Below, piece by piece: positions 1-9,431 of a stretch of DNA of 25,559 nt; position 1 is the first letter of the stretch, and each line of letters starts with the position of its first letter. The position numbers and the translations under genes were made by a program. The stretch comes from a virus, in IMG/VR virus record IMGVR_UViG_3300025137_000260, positions 1 through 25,559 of that record; one strand, 5' to 3'. The notes under the pieces are model-generated. The model was not told the origin of the DNA and made no database searches. It worked only from the letters and a program-made list of their open reading frames with translations.

Positions 1-2374
1 AACCTGTAATGTTTGATCCTGCTACTGTTGAGTTGTTAGTTATAGTGCCTACTGAAATGTTGGGGTTACCTGTAAGACCTGCAGCATTTGTAGCAGAGGC
101 TGCGAAAGTAGCGTGTGAGGCACTTACTGCAAATGAAGCACTATGGGCGTTAGAGGCACTTGTAGCAAATGAGGAAAATGACGCAGTGCTTATTAAATTA
201 CCTGTAAAGGAGCCTGTAAATGAGCCCGTAAGGTGGGTTTCGGATACTGAGCAAGAGTTTAATAAGGTTGATGAGGTAAAAGGAGCGAAGGTATCTGTGA
301 GTAAAGATGCCATAGATGCTACTCCACCAGTTCCCGAGTGTAAATTAATTCTTGTGGCAGCACCAAATATAAAGGTTGTACTAGAGGAACTTACAAACGT
401 AGAACCAAGATGTTTGTAGGTATTAGCATTTATATGTCCACTAGAACTTATATTATTACTTGCAGTAATAGGTCCTCCTACAAATAAGGAAGCACCTAAA
501 GAATCGTCGAATTTAAAACCAGCATTGCCTCCAAAACTTCCTCCATCATTATATTGAACTTCTTGATCACTTCCCGCAGCATTTGTTTGACCTGTGTTTA
601 AAGCATGGGAGGCCGTTATTGAAAAGGATGATGATTCAGCATGAGATGCAGTACCTGTTAAAGTACCTGTTAAAGATCCAGTAAATGATCCTGTAAGGAT
701 GGTTTGTGCTACTGTTGAATCATTTATTATTTTTTTAGTTATAAAAGTATTACTAAAAGGATTAAAGTTAAAAAAATCAATCCCACTACCATCTTTAAAT
801 AAAGATGATTGGCTTACAAATACTATAGGAAGATTTTCATTACTTCCTGTTGCAATTACTTCAACAAATTCAGCATAAGAAGCAGTAGTAGAAGATGCAG
901 CAGAAGTAGCTTGTGAGGCACTTACTGAAAATGAAGCACTGTGAGCATCTGAAGCACTAGTAGCAAATGAGGCAGTACCCGTTAAAGTACCTGTAAGTGA
1001 ACCTGTAAATGAACCTGTTATTTTACTGTTTGCTACGGTACCTGTATTTATAAAATTAACAGTTTCTACATTATTAAGAGATTTAATGTTACCTGAAGCT
1101 GTAATGTGACCCTGGTTTGCATTGGCCCCTACTCCTGATGATGTAATAGAAAAAGAACCTGTGGCTCTAATTTTTTCTTTAGTGCTAATTTCGGTAGTAG
1201 AAAATTTAGCTATTACCGAGTTAGCACCCTTAATAGTAAGAGTATCTGATCCTAAGGCAATTCCAGTATTAGCATCTTCTGCGTGGCCAAAGAAGTCTCG
1301 AGCAAACACACTTCCAGCATTTACCTCACTAGCGCTTATATTACCACTAGCACTTATATTACCTAAAGCCGTTATATTTGTAAAGGGTTGATCTACATTA
1401 GAAGCTGATACATAAGAAGCAGTAGTAGCTGTTGCAGCAATAATTGCAGTAGAAGCAATAGTAGCAGAGGCTGCAAAAGTAGCTTGTGAGGCACTTACTG
1501 CAAATGAAGCACTATGAGCATCTGAAGCACTAGTGGCAAATGAGGCAGTACCCGTTAAAGTACCTGTAAGTGAGCCTGTGAAGGAACCTGTTATTTTAGT
1601 GTCAGCTACTGTTGAATTATTTTTAATGTTACGAGTAAAGAATATGTGGGAATTGGGGTTATAACCTAAATCCGCAGCAGTTGTATCTGAAAGTACAATG
1701 GGAGTATTAAGAAATGGAATTTTTCTTACTGCATCAAATTCTGAATCAGTAACTTGAATTGTTAGAGCATGAGATGCAGTACCTAATAAACTACCTGTTA
1801 TTCCACTACTTACACTTATTATAGAAGCGGTAATTGGTATGGAGGTTATAGCTCCTTCAGTTGTTACTTCTTCAAGTGTAGGAGTAGATCCATCACCCCC
1901 TATTGCCGTAGATGCAGTAAAGAAAAATTGACCTGATCCAGAATCATAAACAACTACTACACCATCTCCAGGTCCTTCAGATGCACTAGCAAACAAGAGA
2001 CCACTTGCCGTAATAATACCACTTGAAGTAATAGGTCCTCCTACAAATAAAGAAGCACCTAAAGAGTCATCAAATTTTAATCCAGAATCTCCTCCAAAAC
2101 CACCCCCATCATTATATTGGATTTCTTGGTTATTTCCCCCAGGGGTTCCACCCCCTCCCCCTCCTACTGCAGAAGATGCTGTAAAGAAAAATTGACCTGA
2201 TCCAGAATCATAAACAACTACTACACCATCTCCAGGTCCTTCAGATGCACTAGCAAACAAGAGACCACTAGAACTTACAGCAGATCCAGTAATAGAACCA
2301 CTAATAAATTCACCTTCTAAAACGGCAAAATTACCTAAAGGTACAAATTTTCCTGTTACTCCAATTCCTGACAT
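1..2374 (-). CDS. Long repeat-rich tail fiber protein, 3' end outside window
   Basis: The frame is open from an ATG at 2374 to the window edge, about 791 codons with no stop. It starts 1 nt after the stop of the upstream fiber gene and begins MSGIGVTGKFVPLGNF. The protein is dominated by Ser/Thr/Gly/Ala. Modules of the type TGSFTGSLTGTLTGTAS followed by FATSASDAHSASFAVSAS occur three times, a LLFASASEGPGDG module twice, and a QEVQYNDGGSFGG type module twice. Such repeats are typical of long trimeric beta-structured fiber shafts in uncultured marine myoviruses (recalled, not searched). The likely role is a distal or side tail fiber in host recognition; the receptor-binding tip would lie beyond the left edge. 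The fiber class is well supported, the exact role is not. Confidence 0.8.
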   Translation of the reverse strand, partial: MSGIGVTGKFVPLGNFAVLEGEFISGSITGSAVSSSGLLFASASEGPGDGVVVVYDSGSGQFFFTASSAVGGGGGGTPGGNNQEIQYNDGGGFGGDSGLKFDDSLGASLFVGGPITSSGIITASGLLFASASEGPGDGVVVVYDSGSGQFFFTASTAIGGDGSTPTLEEVTTEGAITSIPITASIISVSSGITGSLLGTASHALTIQVTDSEFDAVRKIPFLNTPIVLSDTTAADLGYNPNSHIFFTRNIKNNSTVADTKITGSFTGSLTGTLTGTASFATSASDAHSASFAVSASQATFAASATIASTAIIAATATTASYVSASNVDQPFTNITALGNISASGNISASEVNAGSVFARDFFGHAEDANTGIALGSDTLTIKGANSVIAKFSTTEISTKEKIRATGSFSITSSGVGANANQGHITASGNIKSLNNVETVNFINTGTVANSKITGSFTGSLTGTLTGTASFATSASDAHSASFSVSASQATSAASSTTASYAEFVEVIATGSNENLPIVFVSQSSLFKDGSGIDFFNFNPFSNTFITKKIINDSTVAQTILTGSFTGSLTGTLTGTASHAESSSFSITASHALNTGQTNAAGSDQEVQYNDGGSFGGNAGFKFDDSLGASLFVGGPITASNNISSSGHINANTYKHLGSTFVSSSSTTFIFGAATRINLHSGTGGVASMASLLTDTFAPFTSSTLLNSCSVSETHLTGSFTGSFTGNLISTASFSSFATSASNAHSASFAVSASHATFAASATNAAGLTGNPNISVGTITNNSTVAGSNITG
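906..1027 (-). repeat. Long internal repeat of fiber gene, copy 2
   Basis: Second copy of the approximately 120-bp module, differing from 1479-1600 at only a few positions. The offset of 573 bp is a multiple of three, so the reading frame is kept. Confidence 0.8.
1479..1600 (-). repeat. Long internal repeat of fiber gene, copy 1
   Basis: This stretch of about 120 bp is nearly identical to 906-1027, and a more diverged copy lies near 92-215. It encodes the TGSFTGSLTGTLTGTAS plus SDAHSASF module, so the duplication is in frame and keeps the shaft repeat. Confidence 0.8.
1911..2005 (-). repeat. 95-bp direct repeat, copy A
   Basis: Almost identical to 2175-2269 with an offset of 264 bp (88 codons). 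It encodes the LLFASASEGPGDG to SGSGQFFFTAS module of the fiber. Confidence 0.85.
2175..2269 (-). repeat. 95-bp direct repeat, copy B
   Basis: Second copy of the module at 1911-2005, with about one mismatch seen by eye. Such near-identity at DNA level suggests recent duplication or ongoing gene conversion. Confidence 0.85.
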
Positions 2375-2375
2375 A

Positions 2376-5246
2376 TTATTGGTCTATTTTTATTTGAAAA
2401 TTACTTGTTACTAGCTGATTTGTAGATCTATAAAGTTTATACTCTTCAAAAAAACCTACAGGATTACTTGCACTAATTCCTGTAGGTGAATTTAATGCTA
2501 TTGCTAAATTTGTAGAATTATCTTTTAAAGTAAAATCTGTTCCATTTACTCCATATCTTGCAGGAATACCTATGTAAATAAAAGCATCAAAATCACCCGT
2601 TACTATAAGGATATTTGGGTTAGATGTGTCAACTATTGAATTACTAAATGAAGAAGAATAATCTAAGTTTCTAACATTATCTTCAGATGATAAACTTGCA
2701 TTAGAACTAGTACCCCAGTGTAAATAATTAAATACTACTGAGTCACTAGTAAGTGTTTGGAAAGTAGTTGAATGGGCATCTAGATTAGAACCCGAACTAG
2801 CTACTATAGCATAGTTTTCTGTAAATCCTAAAGTGTTGGTATGAGATATTCCACTTGTTACATTTGCTGTTTTATCTGCCCTATCAGTATGATCCATAGC
2901 AACTGTTATTCTATTAGGACCTGATCCACATGTAACCATTTTTACATCTGAAAGTGCATCTCTATAAGCATAACAAAAGAATTCATCATTATCTAAAGCA
3001 GTAGTGACAGTATCGGCAACTGTTGTAGATGATTGTAATTGGGCATTTGATTGTGATAAAGTAGTTATTTTAGCTGAGTTTAGAGAGGTATTAGTATCTA
3101 ATCCCCCAAAAGCTAAAAAGTTACGGAATGTAACTGTTTGGTCTGAATTATCAGTATCAAGGTCAGAACTTCTAGTAGCTATTAATCTAAATCTCAATTG
3201 GTGATTTACAGCACTAGGGTAATTAATGGCTTCACCTGTAGTACCATTTGTAAAAGCACTAGCATTCATAGAATGGGTAATATCCTGTAAGGTTTGGGCA
3301 CTTGAGCCTGTACGTAGCTGTACAAATGGAGGTTTTGGTGAACCATTAGGGGGTCCATTATTATACGAAGCTACAAATGAAATTGCACCTGATGATTTAT
3401 ATACTCCGCTTCCTATAAGTTGGCTGCTATTTCCCTGACCACTAATATCAAAGTCAGCAATAGAAAATACAAACGTAGTATCAGGTGGAGCAGGTACAAA
3501 ACTAGTACCATTAAATGTTAAAAGGTCATTAACTGAGGCACCCGCCGCATCTACTATTCCTTTTATCATTGAAAATGATCCTGTACCACTAGCACTTACA
3601 TCACCAGAAGACGTTATGTGACCAAGTTCTCCTTCTACAGATAAAGTTCCTGAAATAGCTGCGGAGCCTGTAAATGGGAAAGTATCACCAGTTGATCCTC
3701 CTCCTCCATAAGAGCTTGTAACGTAAAATCTTCCACTAGCGGTATCTGCTACTACTACATTTGAAAAAGCACCTGCATTATCATGGGAAGTAGAAATAAA
3801 TAGTAAACCACTTGCACTTACATTACCCTTAGCAGTAAGTGTGACTTTAGCATTTAAAGCATTGTTGGGATCTCCACTGGTCGCATGTCCAAATGCAAAG
3901 ACATCACTAGCACCATCTTGATCACTTACACAAAATTCCATTCTACCAACATCAGGCGACAGCTCAGTATGTCTTATAAATGCAGGATCGTTTTCATCAC
4001 CACTAGAACTTTGAGGAAATTCTATTATAGCTCTGGAGTTATTATCTTTATTAATAACTAGTCGGGAGGTACTAGTTCGATCGTTTCTATGACCTACTTC
4101 AATTCTATCTATAAACGCAGTACCACTTGCACTTATACTTCCAGTTATATCTAAATTTCCAGAAATAAACATACTTCCAGTACGTTGGTGGGTATCATCT
4201 ATAGTATCACCAAATTTTGTAGAACCACTTGTGTATATTATAGAAGCAGATTCATAATATGAATGTAAATAACTTATAGAAGCAGTATTAGTAATAATAA
4301 TATCACTTGCACTTATAATCCCTGATGAGGAGATATTTGGAACATTAAAAGTATTAAGAGAAGGATCGTATCCAAAAATACTAGCTCCATCAGGATCTAT
4401 ATTTAGTATTTTCATTCCTTTTCCCGATACATAAGGAATAGAAAATTTAGAGTTAAAACTAAAGTCTCGCACTAGAACCTTCTCAGCATTTGATGAAGAA
4501 AATGCCATTGATGATGAAACTGCATATGATGCAGTACCTAATAAACTACTAGTTACACCACCACTAGCTGATATAGTACCATCTACATTAAGACTACCTA
4601 ATATTCCTGCAGAGCCTGTAAATGGGAAACCTGTGTCCGCTAAAGCTGTAATTTGTATACAAACTTTTTCTCCATTTATAAAAGGAGTATCAGTGTTAGA
4701 AGTTAATACTGATAAGCTTGAAGAACCTTGTATAGATGCAGTTTGATCTGTTTGTCCTAAACTTATTTGGTTACCAAAAAATTGAGCTTGGTTATTATAT
4801 TTAAACTGGACGTTTTTAGTAGAAGTAGAAAATCTAATAGAACCAGATTCGGCATTTTGTAGTAAATAATTTGTTAAATCTCCCGAGTTGTTAGATTGGG
4901 TGTTAAAAAGTAAATATAAAGCTTCACTTACACTGTTAGTAGCTCCATTTACTGTTGAGTTTAAAGAAGATGTAGTAACAAATTGAAATTTTCCACTGCC
5001 TGCAGATGGGACAAGAAATGATTTACCCTCTCTAATGGTAGATGGGTAAAGTGTATTATCAAAAACATATTCATAACAAAAATCTGTTGAGGATGTTTGA
5101 TAACATACTACTCCAGTATTTAAATCATAATAAATTGAAGCTAGTTCTTGGGTAGAAAGACCTGGGGGGCAAGCCTGTGCAGTTAGTGCAACTGTACCTA
5201 TAAAACTTTGAGTAAAGTTTCCGTCTATTATAAATCTTTCTGCCAT
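2376..5246 (-). CDS. Tail fiber / receptor-binding protein, 956 aa
   Basis: A large fiber-like protein. The N-terminal part (MAERFIIDGNFTQSF onward) should attach it to the virion. The middle (roughly residues 200-580) carries repeated shaft modules of the type FPFTGSAAISGTLSVEG followed by ITSSGDVSASG, also seen in the neighbouring fiber. From about residue 590 the composition changes to a mixed, non-repetitive region ending with DAFIYIGIPARYG and a YKLYRST motif near the C terminus. I recall such YIYxxxPARxG tips from fibers of marine phages, but this was not checked. The tip is the best candidate for receptor contact. The gene starts 3 nt after the preceding stop, inside the long baseplate-fiber operon. 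The GGAGG upstream of the ATG is also coding sequence of the previous gene. Confidence 0.8.
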   Translation of the reverse strand: MAERFIIDGNFTQSFIGTVALTAQACPPGLSTQELASIYYDLNTGVVCYQTSSTDFCYEYVFDNTLYPSTIREGKSFLVPSAGSGKFQFVTTSSLNSTVNGATNSVSEALYLLFNTQSNNSGDLTNYLLQNAESGSIRFSTSTKNVQFKYNNQAQFFGNQISLGQTDQTASIQGSSSLSVLTSNTDTPFINGEKVCIQITALADTGFPFTGSAGILGSLNVDGTISASGGVTSSLLGTASYAVSSSMAFSSSNAEKVLVRDFSFNSKFSIPYVSGKGMKILNIDPDGASIFGYDPSLNTFNVPNISSSGIISASDIIITNTASISYLHSYYESASIIYTSGSTKFGDTIDDTHQRTGSMFISGNLDITGSISASGTAFIDRIEVGHRNDRTSTSRLVINKDNNSRAIIEFPQSSSGDENDPAFIRHTELSPDVGRMEFCVSDQDGASDVFAFGHATSGDPNNALNAKVTLTAKGNVSASGLLFISTSHDNAGAFSNVVVADTASGRFYVTSSYGGGGSTGDTFPFTGSAAISGTLSVEGELGHITSSGDVSASGTGSFSMIKGIVDAAGASVNDLLTFNGTSFVPAPPDTTFVFSIADFDISGQGNSSQLIGSGVYKSSGAISFVASYNNGPPNGSPKPPFVQLRTGSSAQTLQDITHSMNASAFTNGTTGEAINYPSAVNHQLRFRLIATRSSDLDTDNSDQTVTFRNFLAFGGLDTNTSLNSAKITTLSQSNAQLQSSTTVADTVTTALDNDEFFCYAYRDALSDVKMVTCGSGPNRITVAMDHTDRADKTANVTSGISHTNTLGFTENYAIVASSGSNLDAHSTTFQTLTSDSVVFNYLHWGTSSNASLSSEDNVRNLDYSSSFSNSIVDTSNPNILIVTGDFDAFIYIGIPARYGVNGTDFTLKDNSTNLAIALNSPTGISASNPVGFFEEYKLYRSTNQLVTSNFQIKIDQ

Positions 5247-5249
5247 AAC

Positions 5250-6113
5250 TTAATATCCTCCAGGTGTGTTAGATGATCCGTTATAAATATCTGCAGATGG
5301 GGGGTTAATTGGGGGTGAGGATTGGTTTTGTGGATTGTTTACTTCTGTAGATGGGGGTGAGATATTAACAGGAGTTAATGCTTGATGGAAATAAGGTACA
5401 TGTCTTCTTCCTACCATAGGGCCCTTATCAGGATGAATATGATAAAGTCCTACATAATCCTTCCCATTAGGTAATAAAAATTCTCCTCCAGGTGTATATA
5501 AACTATAAAGTTGAATATAGTTATTTTTTAAATAAGAACTTAATCCTATATAATTTTTATTTGATTCCTTATTAAAAACTGTGCTTTTATTTTCCAGTGC
5601 AACTTTTTCTTTATTTCCAGAAATAACCCAAGTTAAAATAAAAGGGTTGTAAAGATCAAAAGATATAGTTTTATCTTTATTTTTTAACTTTAGATATTCT
5701 TCTACTGAAATTTCAATAAAAATCGGTTCATTAATTTTTTTACAGAAATATCTATTAAATTCTCTAATTTTATAATCTTCTAATGATGGAGAAGGGGGGA
5801 TGTGTCTAGGAATGCTAGGGGCTATCATTTTAGTAATATCCTTTAAACGTAGATAATCTAAAGTTCGTAATGTAAAATTATAGTAAGGTTTTTCTTCGGG
5901 TTCAGGTTCAAATTTAGCTACATTAGAAGCAGCATTTTCGGAATATTTTATAAGCTCAATTATACTATCTATACTGTTAGGAGATTTACCTGCAAAATAT
6001 TTTCCAGTTGAAGTAGACCAATAAAAACCAACATAAGGCACCCCCGTAGTAAGGATAGTAAGTTCTCCATTACTATATAAATTGGTTTCTATTTGGGATT
6101 TTGGAAAATACAT
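5250..6113 (-). CDS. Virion-associated protein with YHIHP motif, 287 aa
   Basis: No secure function. ATG at 6113 is chosen because it overlaps the hub stop codon as TGATG; the alternative TTG at 6116 adds one residue. The N-terminal segment contains PYVGFYWSTSTGKYFAGKSP, and a related segment near residues 217-245 reads DYVGLYHIHPDKGPMVGRRH followed by VPYFHQAL, so the protein seems to hold two versions of one small Y-x-G-x-Y...G...G motif. The C-terminal 40 residues are rich in Pro, Asn and Ser and look flexible. Similar histidine-bearing motifs occur in structural proteins of marine T4-like phages (memory only). The position between the hub and the fibers fits a baseplate or fiber-attachment protein. 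Histidine-based metal binding is conceivable but unproven. Confidence 0.65.
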   Translation of the reverse strand: MYFPKSQIETNLYSNGELTILTTGVPYVGFYWSTSTGKYFAGKSPNSIDSIIELIKYSENAASNVAKFEPEPEEKPYYNFTLRTLDYLRLKDITKMIAPSIPRHIPPSPSLEDYKIREFNRYFCKKINEPIFIEISVEEYLKLKNKDKTISFDLYNPFILTWVISGNKEKVALENKSTVFNKESNKNYIGLSSYLKNNYIQLYSLYTPGGEFLLPNGKDYVGLYHIHPDKGPMVGRRHVPYFHQALTPVNISPPSTEVNNPQNQSSPPINPPSADIYNGSSNTPGGY

Positions 6114-9100
6114 CAAGTGCTTGGATATGTAGAAGCATCAGGACCTGGTCCAGGATAGAATGCAAATTTCATGTCTTTAATTTCAAATGCCGTTACGTCT
6201 CTTTGACGTTTACCTTGTTCTTTTGCTATTCTGGCATATTCTGCCTTACCTTGTGTTTTGCTAAATTTAATTCCAAAGTGTAAAGGATCATATCTGTTAA
6301 AAGTTGCTCCCCAACTAGAAAGTTTAGCGGCACTTGCAACATCTACTATTCCAGTTTCTACCCATTCTTGAGGAGAGTTAGTGTTATTTCTAAGTTGTTT
6401 ACCAGTACCTAAATCAAAAAGAGTAATATCAAATGCCATTCCAAATTGGTGTGGGGAAGTTCCAGGCTTTGCTGCTACTTTTGGAGCAGTTTTAGTAACT
6501 TCTTCTTGTTGAGGAATAGTTCTTATTGTAGAATTTATTGAAACTTTTAATCCTTGCATGCGGGGTTCAACTAAAAGCCCATTTAAAAAGTCTAATGCAT
6601 AAGGTTTAAACTGAGTGTTTATGTACTTAACTACTTCATTAGGAGATGTTCTAGCAAATGGTTTAATACCAAAACTGTCTCTTGTAGTATAAGCATCACC
6701 CCACCATATCTCTGTAGGGAGGGATGGGTTACTAGCTATAGTAGTTACTTCTGAGGATGGATTATTATTTTTTCGTGTTGGGGGAGATAATTCTTGTCCT
6801 TTTATGATGTCCGAAAAATCTTGGAGTTCTACTGATTGTTCAGAGGGCCAAGATAGAGTATTAAGGGTAGTGGTCCATTTATTATCTCTTAAATCATGAG
6901 TTACTCCTTGGATTATAAAATTTACATTATTAGGATACGATTGGGGGAGAATATAATCGGGACCTATGTCGAATTTTTCATATAATTTAAACCCAGATAA
7001 ACCTTTTATAGTTAAAGATAATTCTACGGGAATGAAAAAAGGAGAAGTTATTTGTCCTTTAGTAGCTCTGTATTGTATGTCATAAGATAAAATATCTTTT
7101 AAAGCCGTAGTAAAATCTTCAATTACGCTTTCTTCGGGTAATCTATAACCATTATAACATTGAGCAAAATGCTCTTTTACTTTTATAATTTCTTCTATAT
7201 AAAATTCAAATGGGGTTTGTTCATTAGTTTTATTAAAGGGTTTAGCTCCTTTAGATACTCTATCTCTTAATCCTTTATTTAATCTTTGATATGAAGATAC
7301 TTGTTCACCTGCTGTAGTTTCTGGGTTTTGGGCTGCAATTGCTACTGCATTTTGTAATGATGGGAAGATTTTACTTGTAAAACTTAAATTTTCTACAAAA
7401 CTACCTACTCCTGTACTTGATCCTAATCCTTTTCCTAAATTAGCTAGTAAATCTGTACTATTTTTTAATTCCCCATTTGTTATTCCATAAACATGGAATT
7501 TTCCAACTGAATTACGTTTTGGAGTTACTCCAGGGATGCTTGTGTCGTCTTTTATGTTTAAAGTGTTAGTGTCTTCATCATAAGATACATTAAATGAGTT
7601 TATATTACCTGTGACTCTAGATACTCCGGTTAAAATATTTTGAAGTAAAGGACCTAAAGGAACTACACCATCATCTGTTTTAGTACTATTAACTTGGGAA
7701 ACAATATAATCCATATTAACCATTATTCCCATCATGTCTCCTTTAAAAGGATTATCCGTTTCAAAAAAATTAAGAGGGTCACCTACCAGTTTTATTGGAA
7801 AACTATCAGCACCTATAATATCTCCTATTTTAGGAGAAGCACTAGTTAACATACAAATCTTGGGGTCAACTGAATTTTGGAAAGGATGACGAAGCATAAA
7901 AGTAGTTTCATAATCTGTTTCTATATCAATAATAGGGTCACCATTATCATTATAAAACAATCCTTGCTCTTTTATAAATCTTAAAAAACATCCTAAAGAA
8001 ATATAATATTGGCTAGTGAATCCACTTTTAGTAGAGCTTGTACTCATTTCATATCTTAAAAGTTCACCATCTAGTAATAATTTAAGACCGTATACGCTTT
8101 CAACACTTAAACCCGGAAATATATTTCCCTCTTCATCTTCACTAGGGTCTCTATCATATATTGAAGAAGGAGAAAAACTAAAAGGTCCAATACGGGAAAG
8201 GCCTGCGTCATCATTATCAGATTTTAACGTTTGTTTCCAATTTTCTAAATACGCTACTAAAATAGTAGCTTTACTTGTTTCATTTCCTGATTCATCTTTG
8301 GGTACCGACTTAGAATTTACAACATGGTTTGTTTTTAAAGAATCTATAAGACCTCCTCTAGTTATTACATTTAAGGTAGCTTTGTAAGTACCATCTGCAC
8401 CAAAAGTCCAATTAAAATTACTAATATATCCAATAAAACCATCATAATTATAATTTGATAAATTCCTTTCTTCTATAAGTTGTTTAGTAACAGTAGAAAA
8501 AACATTACTATCTCCACCTTCCATAAAGGTTGAAAAAGGTAAAGTAGAAAAATCTGATCTTTGTTGTAAATTACCTTGGTTATTATAATATATAGTGTGA
8601 CCCCACTCTACTAGAATAGTAAATCCTAATCTTAAATAAAGAGCTTCAATTAATCTAAATTGGTCTGGGTTGTGGGCTACTAGACTAATATTTGCTTTTC
8701 TTATAGCTCCTCTATTTAAAGCTGTAATAGACATGTTTTCAACTGCAGGGGGAGGTGTGTAACCCCATTTGTTTATGTTACCCCCCCAACCATAGTTATA
8801 GTAAGTTGAACTATCAAGACTACTTCCTTCAGCAAATCCAAAAGCACCGAATCTGCCTAGAGGATCTTCATCACGGCCCGCCGGACCAAAAAGTACTGCG
8901 TTTTTGGCAAATCTATTTCCTCCTCCAACTGCAGAAAAATCATCTAATCCCGCTAATTGGGTATCTTCTACATCAACACTAGATGCTACTCTTAACCAAG
9001 AAGTATTGCTATTATTATATATAATATCATTATGATCTAAGACAGGTTTTCCTAACTTTGATTGTCTTATGTCAATTTGGTTAATAAGATCTTGATCAAG

Positions 9101-9121
9101 ATTTTCTCCAATAATACCCAT
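6113..9121 (-). CDS. Baseplate hub protein with C-terminal M15 peptidoglycan peptidase, 1002 aa
   Basis: The N-terminal two thirds resemble hub proteins of marine contractile phages, with LYLRLGFTILVEWGHTIYY near residue 160 and, near 680-770, a region ending FIIQGVTHDLRDNKWTTTL like gp27/gpD-type hub domains. From about residue 775 a zinc peptidase domain follows. SPHQFGMAFD supplies H891 and D898, and YDPLHFG supplies D945 and H948. This matches the His-x6-Asp ... Asp-x2-His pattern of M15 L-alanyl-D-glutamate or D-Ala-D-Ala peptidases such as Ply500, where three residues bind zinc and the second Asp is catalytic. Role (inference): the puncturing tip degrades cell-wall peptide crosslinks during entry. 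The start overlaps the LysM gene stop as TAATG. The exact bond cleaved cannot be read from the sequence. Confidence 0.85.
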   Translation of the reverse strand: MGIIGENLDQDLINQIDIRQSKLGKPVLDHNDIIYNNSNTSWLRVASSVDVEDTQLAGLDDFSAVGGGNRFAKNAVLFGPAGRDEDPLGRFGAFGFAEGSSLDSSTYYNYGWGGNINKWGYTPPPAVENMSITALNRGAIRKANISLVAHNPDQFRLIEALYLRLGFTILVEWGHTIYYNNQGNLQQRSDFSTLPFSTFMEGGDSNVFSTVTKQLIEERNLSNYNYDGFIGYISNFNWTFGADGTYKATLNVITRGGLIDSLKTNHVVNSKSVPKDESGNETSKATILVAYLENWKQTLKSDNDDAGLSRIGPFSFSPSSIYDRDPSEDEEGNIFPGLSVESVYGLKLLLDGELLRYEMSTSSTKSGFTSQYYISLGCFLRFIKEQGLFYNDNGDPIIDIETDYETTFMLRHPFQNSVDPKICMLTSASPKIGDIIGADSFPIKLVGDPLNFFETDNPFKGDMMGIMVNMDYIVSQVNSTKTDDGVVPLGPLLQNILTGVSRVTGNINSFNVSYDEDTNTLNIKDDTSIPGVTPKRNSVGKFHVYGITNGELKNSTDLLANLGKGLGSSTGVGSFVENLSFTSKIFPSLQNAVAIAAQNPETTAGEQVSSYQRLNKGLRDRVSKGAKPFNKTNEQTPFEFYIEEIIKVKEHFAQCYNGYRLPEESVIEDFTTALKDILSYDIQYRATKGQITSPFFIPVELSLTIKGLSGFKLYEKFDIGPDYILPQSYPNNVNFIIQGVTHDLRDNKWTTTLNTLSWPSEQSVELQDFSDIIKGQELSPPTRKNNNPSSEVTTIASNPSLPTEIWWGDAYTTRDSFGIKPFARTSPNEVVKYINTQFKPYALDFLNGLLVEPRMQGLKVSINSTIRTIPQQEEVTKTAPKVAAKPGTSPHQFGMAFDITLFDLGTGKQLRNNTNSPQEWVETGIVDVASAAKLSSWGATFNRYDPLHFGIKFSKTQGKAEYARIAKEQGKRQRDVTAFEIKDMKFAFYPGPGPDASTYPST

Positions 9122-9429
9122 TAAGAATTTAGTTTATTAAATAGATTAATAGCTAATCCTGTGTTACGAGGAATACGTAATTGGGTTCCTAAAGGAATAT
9201 TTAATGAGTTTTGGGATAAATTCCCATTTGCTGAAGAAATAATCCACCATAAATTAGGGTCACTATAAAATTGTTGGGCTAATAAATCTAACCTATCACC
9301 TTTATTTGTTAAAACATATATATCGTTTTCTGATAGAGGGATTTTAGGGTAAAAAGAAGTTGAGTAAAATTTAGCTCCATTATTATCCTTGGGATTTTGT
9401 ATGGTTTTTATTCTAGAGTACCTACTCAT
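9121..9429 (-). CDS. LysM-domain baseplate wedge protein (gp53/gpX-like), 102 aa
   Basis: Residues 37-87 form a LysM-like domain: DIYVLTNKGDRLDLLAQQFY, then SDPNLWWIISSAN, ending PLGTQLRIP. The GDRLDLLA, LWW and LRIP signatures are those of small tail proteins such as P2 gpX and the LysM part of T4 gp53, which build the baseplate around the hub. In phage tails the domain serves assembly rather than cell-wall binding. The start lies 2 nt after the 598-aa gene stop, and the stop overlaps the hub ATG (TAATG), so the three are translationally coupled. Class membership is firm; equivalence to gp53 specifically is inference. Confidence 0.85.
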   Translation of the reverse strand: MSRYSRIKTIQNPKDNNGAKFYSTSFYPKIPLSENDIYVLTNKGDRLDLLAQQFYSDPNLWWIISSANGNLSQNSLNIPLGTQLRIPRNTGLAINLFNKLNS

Positions 9430-9431
9430 AA

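Noticed and set aside
9-1391. Plus-strand open frames opposite the left fiber gene
   Set aside because: Low-complexity repeats such as NEPVNEPV are the reverse reading of TGSFTGS repeats. The minus frame is open throughout and continues the fiber type.
906-2269. CRISPR-like direct repeats
   Set aside because: Repeat lengths and spacings are irregular, and the repeats are in-frame coding modules of a fiber shaft.
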